64,000 bases of DNA from a bacterium (GCA_016125225.1 WGME01000004.1:1-64000); one strand, 5' to 3'; shown: positions 8,189 to 15,553, counted from the first letter of the stretch. Program-made: numbers and translations. The notes: generated by a model from the sequence alone, not told the origin.

Positions 8189-9619
8189 ATGTCGCATTGT
8201 TGCCGCTTTCATCCTGTCGCCGCATCCCGCCGGGAATTTCTGTCGCAGGTGGCCTGTGGCTTCGGGGGCGTTGCCTTGGCGGCTCTCGCGCACAATCCGG
8301 CTTATGCGGCCCCGTCGTTCGATCCCGGTTCGCTCACGCCACGGCCGACGATGCACCCAGCGACCGCGAAGAACGTCATCTTCCTGTACATGGATGGCGG
8401 GCCGTCGCACATGGACCTGTTCGATCCCAAGCCGCGTCTCGACAAAGAGCACGGCGAACCGATCAAGGTGCAGGTTCAACCGACGCAGTTCAACAACATT
8501 GGCACTGTGCTGAAGTCGCCGTGGCCGTTCGCGAACTATGGCGAATCGGGTCTGCCGCTCAGCACCATCATTCCGCACATTGGCCAGCATGCCGACGACC
8601 TGTGCATCGTGCGATCGATGACCTCGGAGTTCAGCGAGCACACCAACGCCAACTACTTCCTGCATACCGGGCATGGTTTGCAGGGGCGGCCGAGCATGGG
8701 TTCATGGGTTTCGTACGGCCTGGGGACCGAATGCCATAACCTGCCGGGCTTCATTGTTCTGAATGGCGGTTTGATTCCGCCCGGAGGCATGGACTGCTTC
8801 CACAACGGCTTTCTCCCGGCGACGCATCAGGGCTCGATCTTCAAGCCGGGCAAAACACCGGTGGCCGATCTCGATCGGACAGAACCGACGGTCGAAGCTC
8901 AGCAGGAAAAGTTGAACCTGTTACGCACGCTTGATCGCAGCGTCCTCGGCCGCATGGGTCGCCATAACGATCTCGAATCAGCGATTGCGAACTACGAACT
9001 CGCCGCCCGCATGCAGACTGCTGTGCCTGAACTGTCCGATGTCAGCAGCGAATCGAAAGCCACTCAGGAATTGTACGGGCTGTTCTCGGACTACGAGCCG
9101 ACCCGGATCTACGGCCGCAACTGTCTGATCGCCCGACGATTGATTGAACGGGGCGTGCGGTTCATCGAACTGACCTCGACCGGCGTCGGCCATGACCGCT
9201 GGGATCAGCACAGCAACCTGAAGGATGGTCACGAAAAGAACTGCCGGGCGGTCGATCAACCGATTGGTGCGTTGCTGACCGATCTCAAATCCCGTGGACT
9301 GCTGGATGACACGCTGGTGGTCTTCGCCGGAGAGTTCGGTCGCACGCCGATGGCCCAAGGGTCCGACGGCCGCGATCACAATCCGTTCGGGTTTTCGGTC
9401 TGGCTCGCCGGGGGCGGCGTGCGTGGCGGCATGACCTACGGGGCCACCGACGACTACGGTTACCACGCCATCGACAAGAAGCTGGAGATGCACGACCTGC
9501 ACGCGACCATGCTGCACGCCCTCGGCATCGATCACACCAAGCTCACCGTCCGTTTCAGCGGCCGCGACATGCGACTCACCGACGTCTTCGGGCACGTGGT
9601 GACGGACATTCTGGCGTGA
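8189..9619 (+). CDS. DUF1501 family Tat-exported protein
   Basis: I start at the ATG at 8189 because GAAGAGG lies eight bases upstream; the frame opens earlier at 8150. The 476-residue product has a twin-arginine signal (ASRREFLSQVACGFGGVALAAL) and the DUF1501 core: NVIFLYMDGGPSHMDLFDPKP near 63-83, a HDRWDQH motif, and GEFGRTPMAQGSDGRDHNPFGFSVWLAGGGVRGG near the C-terminus, which resemble metal sites of the alkaline phosphatase/sulfatase superfamily. DUF1501 proteins are heavily expanded in planctomycetes and usually sit beside DUF1549/DUF1553 cytochrome-type proteins; none is adjacent here. Exact biochemical function is not established. Confidence 0.9.
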   Translation: MSHCCRFHPVAASRREFLSQVACGFGGVALAALAHNPAYAAPSFDPGSLTPRPTMHPATAKNVIFLYMDGGPSHMDLFDPKPRLDKEHGEPIKVQVQPTQFNNIGTVLKSPWPFANYGESGLPLSTIIPHIGQHADDLCIVRSMTSEFSEHTNANYFLHTGHGLQGRPSMGSWVSYGLGTECHNLPGFIVLNGGLIPPGGMDCFHNGFLPATHQGSIFKPGKTPVADLDRTEPTVEAQQEKLNLLRTLDRSVLGRMGRHNDLESAIANYELAARMQTAVPELSDVSSESKATQELYGLFSDYEPTRIYGRNCLIARRLIERGVRFIELTSTGVGHDRWDQHSNLKDGHEKNCRAVDQPIGALLTDLKSRGLLDDTLVVFAGEFGRTPMAQGSDGRDHNPFGFSVWLAGGGVRGGMTYGATDDYGYHAIDKKLEMHDLHATMLHALGIDHTKLTVRFSGRDMRLTDVFGHVVTDILA

Positions 9620-9628
9620 TGGCGAGCG

Positions 9629-9644
9629 GGGGGCGTGAGCCCCC
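9629..9644. terminator. GC-rich hairpin after the DUF1501 gene
   Basis: GGGGGC (9629-9634), loop GTGA, GCCCCC (9639-9644) makes a compact tetraloop stem 10 bases after the stop codon. No T-run follows, so a Rho-independent terminator is uncertain; it could equally be an intergenic palindromic repeat. Confidence 0.4.
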
Positions 9645-9660
9645 TGATTGCGTCCACAAC

Positions 9661-9700
9661 GGGGTGACAGAGTTCCAGAGTGACAGGGTGTCAGAGGGAA
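9661..9700. repeat. Stuttering tract of GTGACAG/TCAGAG units
   Basis: Short degenerate direct repeats (GGTGACAGAG, GAGTGACAGGGTG, TCAGAGGG) fill the gap before the next gene. GTGTCAGAGGGA (9688-9699) is the exact reverse complement of 234-245, showing that the two tracts belong to one dispersed family. Confidence 0.45.
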
Positions 9701-9726
9701 ATGCGGTGTGTTGAGGGCCGCTTGCC

Positions 9727-10095
9727 ATGAAACTCGATTTCATTGCCGATTGCGCCATACTTCGTCTTTCAGAGTTTTCTCCAGACGAAGTTCGTCGATT
9801 CCGCGATGAACTGAACAACCTGATGGCCGGGGATATTCCAATTCTCGCAGTTCATGAACTGCCATTCCTGAATGCAGTTTCCGACTGCGAACTCATACTG
9901 GCCTGCGATCGTCAGGAAACTGGATTGAAACACACCGGACCATCACAGTTTACCTGTCGATGGAGTTCTGCCACTTGGGACAACATCATCGGTTTATTGG
10001 ACCCCTTCGTTGAGGGATCACTAGGATTCCAATGGCTCAATGGTCCACGTGATACAGGTCTCAGTTGGTTGATTTCCAAAGATGGAACGTGGTAA
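9727..10095 (+). CDS. Hypothetical protein, cytoplasmic
   Basis: A 122-residue protein (MKLDFIADCAILRLSEFSPDEVRRFRDELNNLMAG...) with no signal peptide or membrane segment; mixed alpha/beta by composition, with a Trp-rich C-terminal half. The reading frame has normal codon use for the region and ends 25 bases before the first 90-bp palindromic element. I do not recognise the family. It could be part of the inserted RAYT segment or an unrelated resident gene. Confidence 0.5.
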   Translation: MKLDFIADCAILRLSEFSPDEVRRFRDELNNLMAGDIPILAVHELPFLNAVSDCELILACDRQETGLKHTGPSQFTCRWSSATWDNIIGLLDPFVEGSLGFQWLNGPRDTGLSWLISKDGTW

Positions 10096-10120
10096 CGAAA
10101 AGTTTCGATCTCAGCGCGCC

Positions 10121-10210
10121 GTCTTAGCCCCCGGTGAGTCACCGCGGGCCGGGCGCTCCGGGGGATATTCAACGTTGATGAACCCCCGGTCATTGACCGG
10201 GGGCTAAGAC
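10121..10210. repeat. REP-like double palindrome, copy A (upstream of the RAYT gene)
   Basis: The 90-base element is bounded by GTCTTAG and CTAAGAC. It contains two GC-rich palindromes, a left one centred on GGTGAGTCACC and a right one centred on GGTCATTGACC, separated by about 30 bases including GGGCGCTCC and ATATTCAACGTTGATG. It differs from copy B (10703-10792) at four positions by direct comparison. Two palindromes in a fixed arrangement is the BIME-type organisation of REP sequences. Its right edge touches the ribosome binding site of the transposase gene. Confidence 0.88.
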
Positions 10211-10220
10211 AGGAGGGAGC

Positions 10221-10709
10221 ATGCAGCACGTCTATGGTGTCATGGTCACTATGACCACTTACGGTACCTGGTTACGTGGTGATGCTCGATCGTGGGTTGA
10301 CGATGGCCGTATCTATCCCCCTGACCCCATTCTCGAAGCCGCTGATCGAAATCGATTGAAATACCCGCCGTTTTGTTTTCTGCCAGAACAGCTCATGTGT
10401 GTAGGCCAGTCGATAGGTGAGTCATTGTGCAGGCGATTGCACCAACACATCCTGGCTCTGACAGTCCAGACGTGGCATGTACATCTTGTCGTGAGTGATT
10501 CCGTTTCCCCAATCGCGGATGTCGTCAAATGTGCCAAAGATGCCGTGCGATATCGCTTGTGTATGGGTCGTCCGATCTGGACCGCTGGTTACGATAAACG
10601 CTTCAGCTTTGATGAGCCGACATTGCACAATCGAATCAGCTATGTGGAACGACATAATCTGGCACAGGGTTGGTCCGCCAGACCATGGCCTTTTGTTGTG
10701 CCGTCTTAG
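10221..10709 (+). CDS. REP-associated tyrosine transposase (RAYT, Y1/HUH family)
   Basis: The 162-residue protein begins MQHVYGVMVTMTTYGTWLRGD, the usual start of IS200-like and RAYT transposases. It has the HUH metal motif as TWHVHLVVSD (H86, H88), then PIWTAGYDKRFSFDE and ISYVERHN (139-146), typical of the RAYT C-terminal part. Candidate catalytic tyrosines are Y124 and Y141. RAYTs nick single-stranded REP hairpins through a 5'-phosphotyrosine link and are thought to spread REPs within a genome. The gene sits exactly between two 90-bp palindromic elements in direct orientation, and AGGAGGG at 10211-10217 lies directly after copy A. The stop falls just inside copy B. Length fits a complete gene. 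Confidence 0.85.
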   Translation: MQHVYGVMVTMTTYGTWLRGDARSWVDDGRIYPPDPILEAADRNRLKYPPFCFLPEQLMCVGQSIGESLCRRLHQHILALTVQTWHVHLVVSDSVSPIADVVKCAKDAVRYRLCMGRPIWTAGYDKRFSFDEPTLHNRISYVERHNLAQGWSARPWPFVVPS

Positions 10710-10792
10710 CCCCCGGTGAGTCACCGGGGGCCGGGCGCTCCGTGGAATATTCAACGTTGATGAACCCCCGGTCAATGACCGGGGGCTAAGAC
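10703..10792. repeat. REP-like double palindrome, copy B (downstream of the RAYT gene)
   Basis: Same length, boundaries and orientation as copy A. The right palindrome here, AGCCCCCGGTCAATGACCGG plus GGGCT, is perfect except at its centre. The RAYT stop codon (10707-10709) lies within its first seven bases. The element could also serve as a terminator for the RAYT gene and for the convergent DUF1501 gene ending at 10803. Confidence 0.88.
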
Positions 10793-10802
10793 AGACCGGG
10801 CC

Positions 10803-12149
10803 TCACAGCACTTCACGGATCGGCTGGCCTTCTGAGAGTGGTATCGGGCGGCCGTCGGTGGTGTGGTAGGTGATGGCGTGCGGGTCGTAGCCCAGGGCCG
10901 TGAAGATGGTGGCGTGGACGTCGGCCGGAGTGATGGGACGCACCCACGGGGCCGCGCCGGTCTTGTCCGATTCGCCCACGTATTGGCCGCCGCGAATGCC
11001 GCCGCCTGCCAGAATCATGGTGTAACATTGCGGCCAGTGGTCGCGGCCACCGTCCGCATTGATGATCGGGGTGCGGCCGAAGTCGCCCATCCAGACGACC
11101 AGCGTTGAATCGAGCAGGCCGCGTTCCGACAGATCGTCGAGCAGTGCCGCGTATGCTATTTCCATCGGTGGAACGAGCGTGTTCTTCATCCGTCCGAAGT
11201 TATCTTTGTGCGTGTCCCAGGTGATGCTCGGCCCGTTCACCGTGGTGACGAATGGCACACCGGCTTCGACCAGCCGCCGGGCCAGCAAGTGCGATTGCCC
11301 CCAGGAATGCCGGCCATACTTGTCGCGAAGTTTATCGGATTCGCGGGACAAGTCGAACGCTGCAGACGCGCTCGCCGATGATGCCAGCGTGAACGCCTTC
11401 GAATAATTCACGTCCATATCCGCGATCTGAGGATGCAAGATCGGCGTCTGGGCGGCGGTGAATTGCCCCAGCAGCGATTGCCGGGCCAGCAACCGTTGGG
11501 AATCAACTCCATCCGGCATCCCGAGGTTCTGCACCTTGAAATTCTTGTCGTTCGGATCGGCATCCAGCACGAGCGGGTCGTACTTCGGCCCCAGGCACGC
11601 CCCGAACTGGCCCGGCGTGATGTAAGCAAAACTGTCGCAATGCGGCTTCGGCGTGATCACGTACGGTGGCAACGCCCCGGAATACCCATCCTGCTGTGCC
11701 AGCCACCCGGTCAATGTGCCAATGCTGGGCAAATCGGCCCGACTGGGGTTAATCAGCGTGCTGTCGATGCGATACGGCCTCCCGACAATCGACCAGTACA
11801 TTCCCGAGTTGTGGCCGCCGTGCTGATGATGCACCGATCGCAGAATCGCCATTTTCCCCGTATGCCGGACGAGATTCGGCATCAGTTCCGAGATTTCGAT
11901 CCCCGGCGTTTCGGTGGGAATCGGTAGAAACTCGCCGCGAATGTTGTCACCGGCCAGGGGCTTCATATCCCACAGGTCGATCTGGCTGGGTGCACCGCAG
12001 TTGAAGATCAGAATAACCGACTTCGCCTTCCCCGTCGGTTTTGCCATTCCCTGCTGGGTCGTCTTGGTTTGTGCCGCACGCAGCCAGTTCCCCCAGAACG
12101 AACCAATGGCGGCCGATGTACCGGCGGTCAGAAACGAACGACGTTGCAT
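10803..12149 (-). CDS. DUF1501 family Tat-exported protein
   Basis: I start at 12149 (MQRRSFLTAGTSAAIGSFWG), which puts a twin-arginine signal at the N-terminus; the frame continues to 12182. The 448-residue product has SVILIFNCGAPSQIDLWDMKP (about 44-64), an LRSVHHQHGGHNSGMYW segment, and the C-terminal signature GDFGRTPIINADGGRDHWPQCYTMILAGGGIRGG. These mark a DUF1501 member with sulfatase-like metal motifs, presumed periplasmic. No cytochrome-type DUF1549/DUF1553 partner is adjacent. It differs clearly from the 8189-9619 paralogue, so it is not a recent duplicate. Confidence 0.9.
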   Translation of the reverse strand: MQRRSFLTAGTSAAIGSFWGNWLRAAQTKTTQQGMAKPTGKAKSVILIFNCGAPSQIDLWDMKPLAGDNIRGEFLPIPTETPGIEISELMPNLVRHTGKMAILRSVHHQHGGHNSGMYWSIVGRPYRIDSTLINPSRADLPSIGTLTGWLAQQDGYSGALPPYVITPKPHCDSFAYITPGQFGACLGPKYDPLVLDADPNDKNFKVQNLGMPDGVDSQRLLARQSLLGQFTAAQTPILHPQIADMDVNYSKAFTLASSASASAAFDLSRESDKLRDKYGRHSWGQSHLLARRLVEAGVPFVTTVNGPSITWDTHKDNFGRMKNTLVPPMEIAYAALLDDLSERGLLDSTLVVWMGDFGRTPIINADGGRDHWPQCYTMILAGGGIRGGQYVGESDKTGAAPWVRPITPADVHATIFTALGYDPHAITYHTTDGRPIPLSEGQPIREVL

Positions 12150-12270
12150 GCGAACAACCCGGAAACCAGAAGACATCAACATTTACTGATGGGATTCTAG
12201 CTTCCGGAAGCGTTGGATGCCAGAGGAATGAGTTGCCTTTCGACGACTGGATCGCAGATTCGAAAATGTC

Positions 12271-12360
12271 GTCTTAGCCCCACGTCAATGACGTGGGGTC
12301 GTGCGCTTCGTAGGATGGTTGAATATCGTATGACCCCCGGTCAATGACCGGGGGCTAAGA
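12271..12360. repeat. REP-like double palindrome, copy C (divergent)
   Basis: It starts GTCTTAGCCCC and ends GGGGGCTAAGA, 90 bases, with palindromes CCCCACGTCAATGACGTGGGG and CCCCCGGTCAATGACCGGGGG. The left palindrome has changed on both arms together (CCACGT/ACGTGG), so pairing is kept. The spacer keeps the GTGCGCTTCG-like block seen as GGGCGCTCC in copies A and B. It lies 18 bases upstream of the cysteine desulfurase start. Confidence 0.82.
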
Positions 12361-12378
12361 TTCCGCGCAGAGTGACCG

Positions 12379-13548
12379 ATGCCGACGTTGATTGATCTTG
12401 ATGCGAATGCCACCACGCGGCCGCTGGCCGAAGTCGTGGAGGTAGTCGCGCGGCATCTGTCCGAGACCTGGGGTAACCCCGGCAGTCGGCATGCTCTCGG
12501 TCGGCAGGCCCGGCGGGTGCTGGAAGAATCGCGGGAATCGATCGCCACCATTCTGGGGGCTCACCCCGACGAAGTCCTCTTCACCAGCGGCGGCACAGAA
12601 TCGAACAACACCGCCATCTTCGGCCTCGCCCGAGGCAACTCCGGCACGATCGCGATCTCTCCCGGCGAACACCCGGCGAATCTCGAAGCCTGCCGGGTGC
12701 TGATGCGACGCGGATGGAAACTGGAACGGCTGCCGGTGGATGAACAGGGAAGGGTCAAGGGTTTAGGGCTGAGGGCTGAGGGCCGGAACAATCTTGAGAC
12801 TGACTCTGAACCCTCAACTTTCAACCCTCAACTCTTCGCCATCCTTCTTGCTCACAACGAAACTGGTGTCATACAGGACGCCGCGTTGTTGCGGGAACTG
12901 GCGACGACATCAGAGTGCCCGTGGCATCTCGATGGGGTTCAGGCGGTCGGCAAGATTCCGGTGAACTTTCATGAACTCGGAGCGACCACGCTAAGTTTCG
13001 GGGCTCACAAATTTCATGGACCACGCGGCATCGGGGGTCTGCTGGTCAAACGGGGCACGCGGCTAACTCCGTTGCTGTACGGCGGGCATCAGGAACAGGA
13101 ACGGCGGCCGGGGACGGAAGCGGTCCCGTTGATTGCCGGGATGGCGAAGGCCTTGGAATTGTGGGACGCGGACCGCAATCGCCGAACAACTCACCTGCAA
13201 ACTTTGCGCGACCGGCTGCAGCACGGGTTGAGTGAGCGATGTGCGCCGGTCGTGGTGAACAGCGAACATGCGGCGAGATTGCCAAATACGTTGAACATCG
13301 CGTTTCCGGGGTTGGATGGGGAAGCGCTGCTCGTGGCGCTCGATCTGGCGGGGCTCTGTTGTTCGCTGGGGACGACCTGCGCGAGTGGGTCGACCGAACC
13401 GGCCCCCATTCTTGTCGCGATGGGCTGCCCGCCCGATGTGTATCGGTCGAGCGTACGGTTCTCGCTCAGTCTGTGGAATACCGAGGCAGAAATCGACGAC
13501 GCCATCGACCGGGTCGTGACAGTAGTCGGCCGCATGCGGAAACTGTAG
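12379..13548 (+). CDS. Cysteine desulfurase (NifS/IscS-type, class V aminotransferase) with an inserted repeat
   Basis: A 389-residue PLP enzyme that removes sulfur from cysteine for Fe-S clusters or thio-modification. Visible motifs are FTSGGTESNN (68-77), EHPANLE with the PLP-stacking His98, HLDGVQAVGK (D185), the Schiff-base lysine in SFGAHK (K211) and the sulfur-carrying cysteine in SLGTTCASGSTEP (C334). The C-terminal pattern is NifS-like. Residues about 127-152 are abnormal: a loop that normally reads roughly DLDALRAALRP is replaced by a longer stretch encoded by a degenerate inverted repeat (12759-12834), and the frame is kept. No other Fe-S gene is adjacent. The leader contains palindrome copy C. 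Confidence 0.88.
   Translation: MPTLIDLDANATTRPLAEVVEVVARHLSETWGNPGSRHALGRQARRVLEESRESIATILGAHPDEVLFTSGGTESNNTAIFGLARGNSGTIAISPGEHPANLEACRVLMRRGWKLERLPVDEQGRVKGLGLRAEGRNNLETDSEPSTFNPQLFAILLAHNETGVIQDAALLRELATTSECPWHLDGVQAVGKIPVNFHELGATTLSFGAHKFHGPRGIGGLLVKRGTRLTPLLYGGHQEQERRPGTEAVPLIAGMAKALELWDADRNRRTTHLQTLRDRLQHGLSERCAPVVVNSEHAARLPNTLNIAFPGLDGEALLVALDLAGLCCSLGTTCASGSTEPAPILVAMGCPPDVYRSSVRFSLSLWNTEAEIDDAIDRVVTVVGRMRKL
12759..12834. repeat. Inverted stutter repeat inside the cysteine desulfurase gene
   Basis: Left arm 12759-12782 (units of GGGCTGAGGG) and right arm 12811-12834 (units of CCCTCAAC) match as reverse complements at 18 of 24 positions, around a 28-base spacer. Within each arm short units repeat in tandem. 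The tract reads in frame through the gene. Similar C/T-rich units recur at 41904-41938, sharing CTCAACTCTT exactly (12827-12836 and 41913-41922). Confidence 0.65.
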
Positions 13549-13580
13549 AGTGTCAGCGTGATTCGGTTCTCAGGTGCTCT

Positions 13581-13669
13581 GGCCAAGTGCGAAGTGCCCA
13601 GAGCCAAGTGTCAGATCTTGAAGACTTCCCAACCTTTGACACTTGGTACCCAGCACTAGTCACTTAGCC
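13581..13669. repeat. Inverted stutter repeat between cysteine desulfurase and dnaA
   Basis: Two 33-base arms (13581-13613 and 13637-13669) are reverse complements at 24 of 33 positions, including a perfect ten-base end CCAAGTGTCA / TGACACTTGG next to the 23-base spacer. Each arm is built of repeated AAGTG units. It fills most of the 227-base gap; the remaining bases up to 13775 show nothing I can name. Confidence 0.65.
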
Positions 13670-13775
13670 GAGAGATTTGAAAACCGCTTCTCAGGGACTC
13701 CCATCCCTTAGCTTCATCAAGGACGACTCCCCGCACAAGGACGCTGCCGCACCCGACGTCTGAAAGTCGTGGCGG

Positions 13776-14819
13776 ATGTTCGACGCAGTCCTGGAACGCA
13801 CCCGCGCGGAACTGGTGGATGAACCGTTCTGCCTGCTGCCTGAATTGCAGTTTGCCTGGCTGGCCGCTTGCCGGTTGACGGCTCCCTCCAGTCGTTACGA
13901 TCTCAAGTCAGCATTGAGTGTCATTATTGGCGAACGTAGCTCCGGCAAGTCGATGCTTGTCCGTCGAGCGTTGCGACAACAACCTCGTCGTGCTCAGCGG
14001 GCGACTGTAGCCATCTTACAGCCGGAAGACTTTGACACCGAAGAGGCACGCTTGTTCTGGCATCAGACCTCGACTCCACCTGCGGACTTGCAGGCCGTAG
14101 TGTTGGAAAACCTTGATGAGTGGAATGGTCTGGAAGAGATCTCCGACCGCCTGGCCCATGTGTTCGATATCTGGTCACACATGGGGCTGAGAATCGCAGT
14201 CACACTTTCAAAGTCTCCCAGTGCCGTGGCTGGGTTATCACCGCGACTTGTCAGTCGATTGCATGGTGGCCTGCTCGCCCGCATTCCTGGATTGGCAGCG
14301 GAAAGTCGTCACGTCTATCTGAAGTGGGCCGCGGAATTGCAGCCACTCTCTCTCAGCGATGACGTTTTGTTGTGGTTACTCTCTCAATCCAAGGGCACCG
14401 TTGGTTCGCTGCGGGAACAGATTGATCGACTGGCCATGGCCTACCCTCCGCCCGCGCGGGTCACGGAACTAGCCGAGTTGCAGCAGTTGCTGGCTTCCCA
14501 GCAGGAACCGCGGTTGTCACTGTCAGCCATCGCTCAGGAAGTCGCGACAGAGTTTGGCATCTCGACTCAGGAGTTACGCACGTCGACCCGCGTGCAAAGC
14601 TGCCGCATTCCACGGCAATGTGCCATGTGGCTGGCCCACGATATTGGCGGTTGGCCCATGACAAAAATCGGGCACTACTTTGGACGACGAACGCATGCGG
14701 CAGTTTCTTACAACTGTCGCAAGTTGCAAGATGAAGTCGCCCTGGTCCCTTCGCTCCGCCAACGCTTGGAGCATCTACGCACGCGGTTACAGAAGCAACT
14801 GTGGAGTGATTGTGGATAA
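13776..14819 (+). CDS. dnaA: Short divergent DnaA (replication initiator)
   Basis: The 347-residue protein lacks DnaA domains I and II and consists of the AAA+ and DNA-binding domains. Walker A is GERSSGKS (52-59). The Walker B position reads AVVLENLDE (107-115), with EN in place of the usual DD/DE. The sensor/box VII region IAVTLSKSPSAVAGLSPRLVSRLHGGLLARI (140-170) fits DnaA, including an arginine-finger candidate. Domain IV (about 248-320) has RIPRQCAMWLAHDI and IGHYFGRRTHAAVSYNCRKL, close to the DnaA signature with its conserved His. The ATP-bound initiator would recognise DnaA boxes, and four such sites follow directly, one overlapping the stop codon. It could be the main DnaA or a paralogue; the adjacent boxes favour the former. 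Confidence 0.82.
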   Translation: MFDAVLERTRAELVDEPFCLLPELQFAWLAACRLTAPSSRYDLKSALSVIIGERSSGKSMLVRRALRQQPRRAQRATVAILQPEDFDTEEARLFWHQTSTPPADLQAVVLENLDEWNGLEEISDRLAHVFDIWSHMGLRIAVTLSKSPSAVAGLSPRLVSRLHGGLLARIPGLAAESRHVYLKWAAELQPLSLSDDVLLWLLSQSKGTVGSLREQIDRLAMAYPPPARVTELAELQQLLASQQEPRLSLSAIAQEVATEFGISTQELRTSTRVQSCRIPRQCAMWLAHDIGGWPMTKIGHYFGRRTHAAVSYNCRKLQDEVALVPSLRQRLEHLRTRLQKQLWSDCG

Positions 14820-15115
14820 CCGGGAGGCAAACGGAGCATGCAAACGGCAGGCTTCCACACAATGCTCAGTTCGACCGACACATTGTCGGTATCTCCAGCA
14901 GTTATCCAGCAAGCATCGACGTTCTGATCACACAACGTTGACCAGATATCGACAGCAACACTCTGTGGATAACGCGACGGAACTGCAAGAAAAAAAGGGG
15001 CTTAAAGACCAGACCCGGAAGTTATCCACGTTCGCCGACAGCCTTCTAATACGACTGCTGTTCTTTAAACTCTTTAGAAAGGCAAATTCGAAATCAGCCC
15101 CCGAAAACTGACGCA
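14811..15115. other. Candidate chromosomal origin (oriC) with DnaA boxes
   Basis: The non-coding stretch after dnaA holds perfect TTATCCACA boxes on the minus strand at 14811-14819 and 14964-14972, an 8/9 match TTATCCACG at 15022-15030 and a 7/9 match TTATCCAGC at 14902-14910. An A/T-rich segment at about 15041-15095 (TCTAATACG..., TTCTTTAAACTCTTTAGAAA) is a possible unwinding element. The combination of dnaA, clustered boxes and an adjacent A/T-rich stretch is the standard bacterial oriC layout. GC-skew was not computed. Confidence 0.7.
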
Positions 15116-15523
15116 TTACCTTTTGAACTTGAAGCCGTAGTCCCAATAGGCCTCTTCCGGAATCGGACGACGACGCACAACCAATCCCGTCAGCCAGCGA
15201 ACCTCGCCATCGGGGATATGCCAGCCGATTGTGATACCGTCAGGCAGCTCGGCCACTCGACTGATAAAACCCATGCCACCCTGCGAAAGACTGTAACACC
15301 AGGCTTTGGGAAGATCGTCGCCATTGCGAGGCAGTATCTGCTGTGTTTCCGAAGGAATGAAGAGCGAGATTTCGTTTCGTAAAGGACGCCGCACCGATTG
15401 ACGCAACCGACCAAACTGATGCTCCGAACGCACGTGCAACTTTTCAAAAGTTTCCAGCACTCGTTCAAGAGCCATATGCTCTTGAACGGAGATCTGTCGT
15501 GGTCCGTGAGTCAGAACAGTCAT
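15116..15523 (-). CDS. PilZ-domain protein (cyclic-di-GMP receptor)
   Basis: A 135-residue cytoplasmic protein. After a helical N-terminus it has RLRQSVRRPLRNE (39-51), containing the RxxxR motif, and SLSQGGMGFISRV (about 79-91), matching the (D/N)xSxxG element of PilZ domains; both contact c-di-GMP. The C-terminal strands (GWHIPDGEVRWLTGLVVRR...YWDYGFKF) complete the barrel. It lies 30 bases downstream of the HD-GYP gene on the same strand, so the two are probably one operon that reads and degrades c-di-GMP. The flagellar operon begins on the other side of the HD-GYP gene, which suggests a link to motility. It is convergent with dnaA across the candidate origin. Confidence 0.82.
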   Translation of the reverse strand: MTVLTHGPRQISVQEHMALERVLETFEKLHVRSEHQFGRLRQSVRRPLRNEISLFIPSETQQILPRNGDDLPKAWCYSLSQGGMGFISRVAELPDGITIGWHIPDGEVRWLTGLVVRRRPIPEEAYWDYGFKFKR

Positions 15524-15553
15524 GTTGTTTCTCAGAGATCGATGACCAATAGA

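Noticed and set aside
10121-10792. Palindromic repeats as a CRISPR array
   Set aside because: Copies are not regularly spaced, have a gene between them, and recur singly elsewhere; no cas gene is present.
12740-12850. Frameshift in the cysteine desulfurase gene
   Set aside because: The odd stretch keeps one frame through to the catalytic lysine and cysteine, so it is an in-frame insertion, not a frameshift.
14853-14861. A further DnaA box at TTCCACACA
   Set aside because: Too many differences from TTATCCACA to count; left out of the box list.
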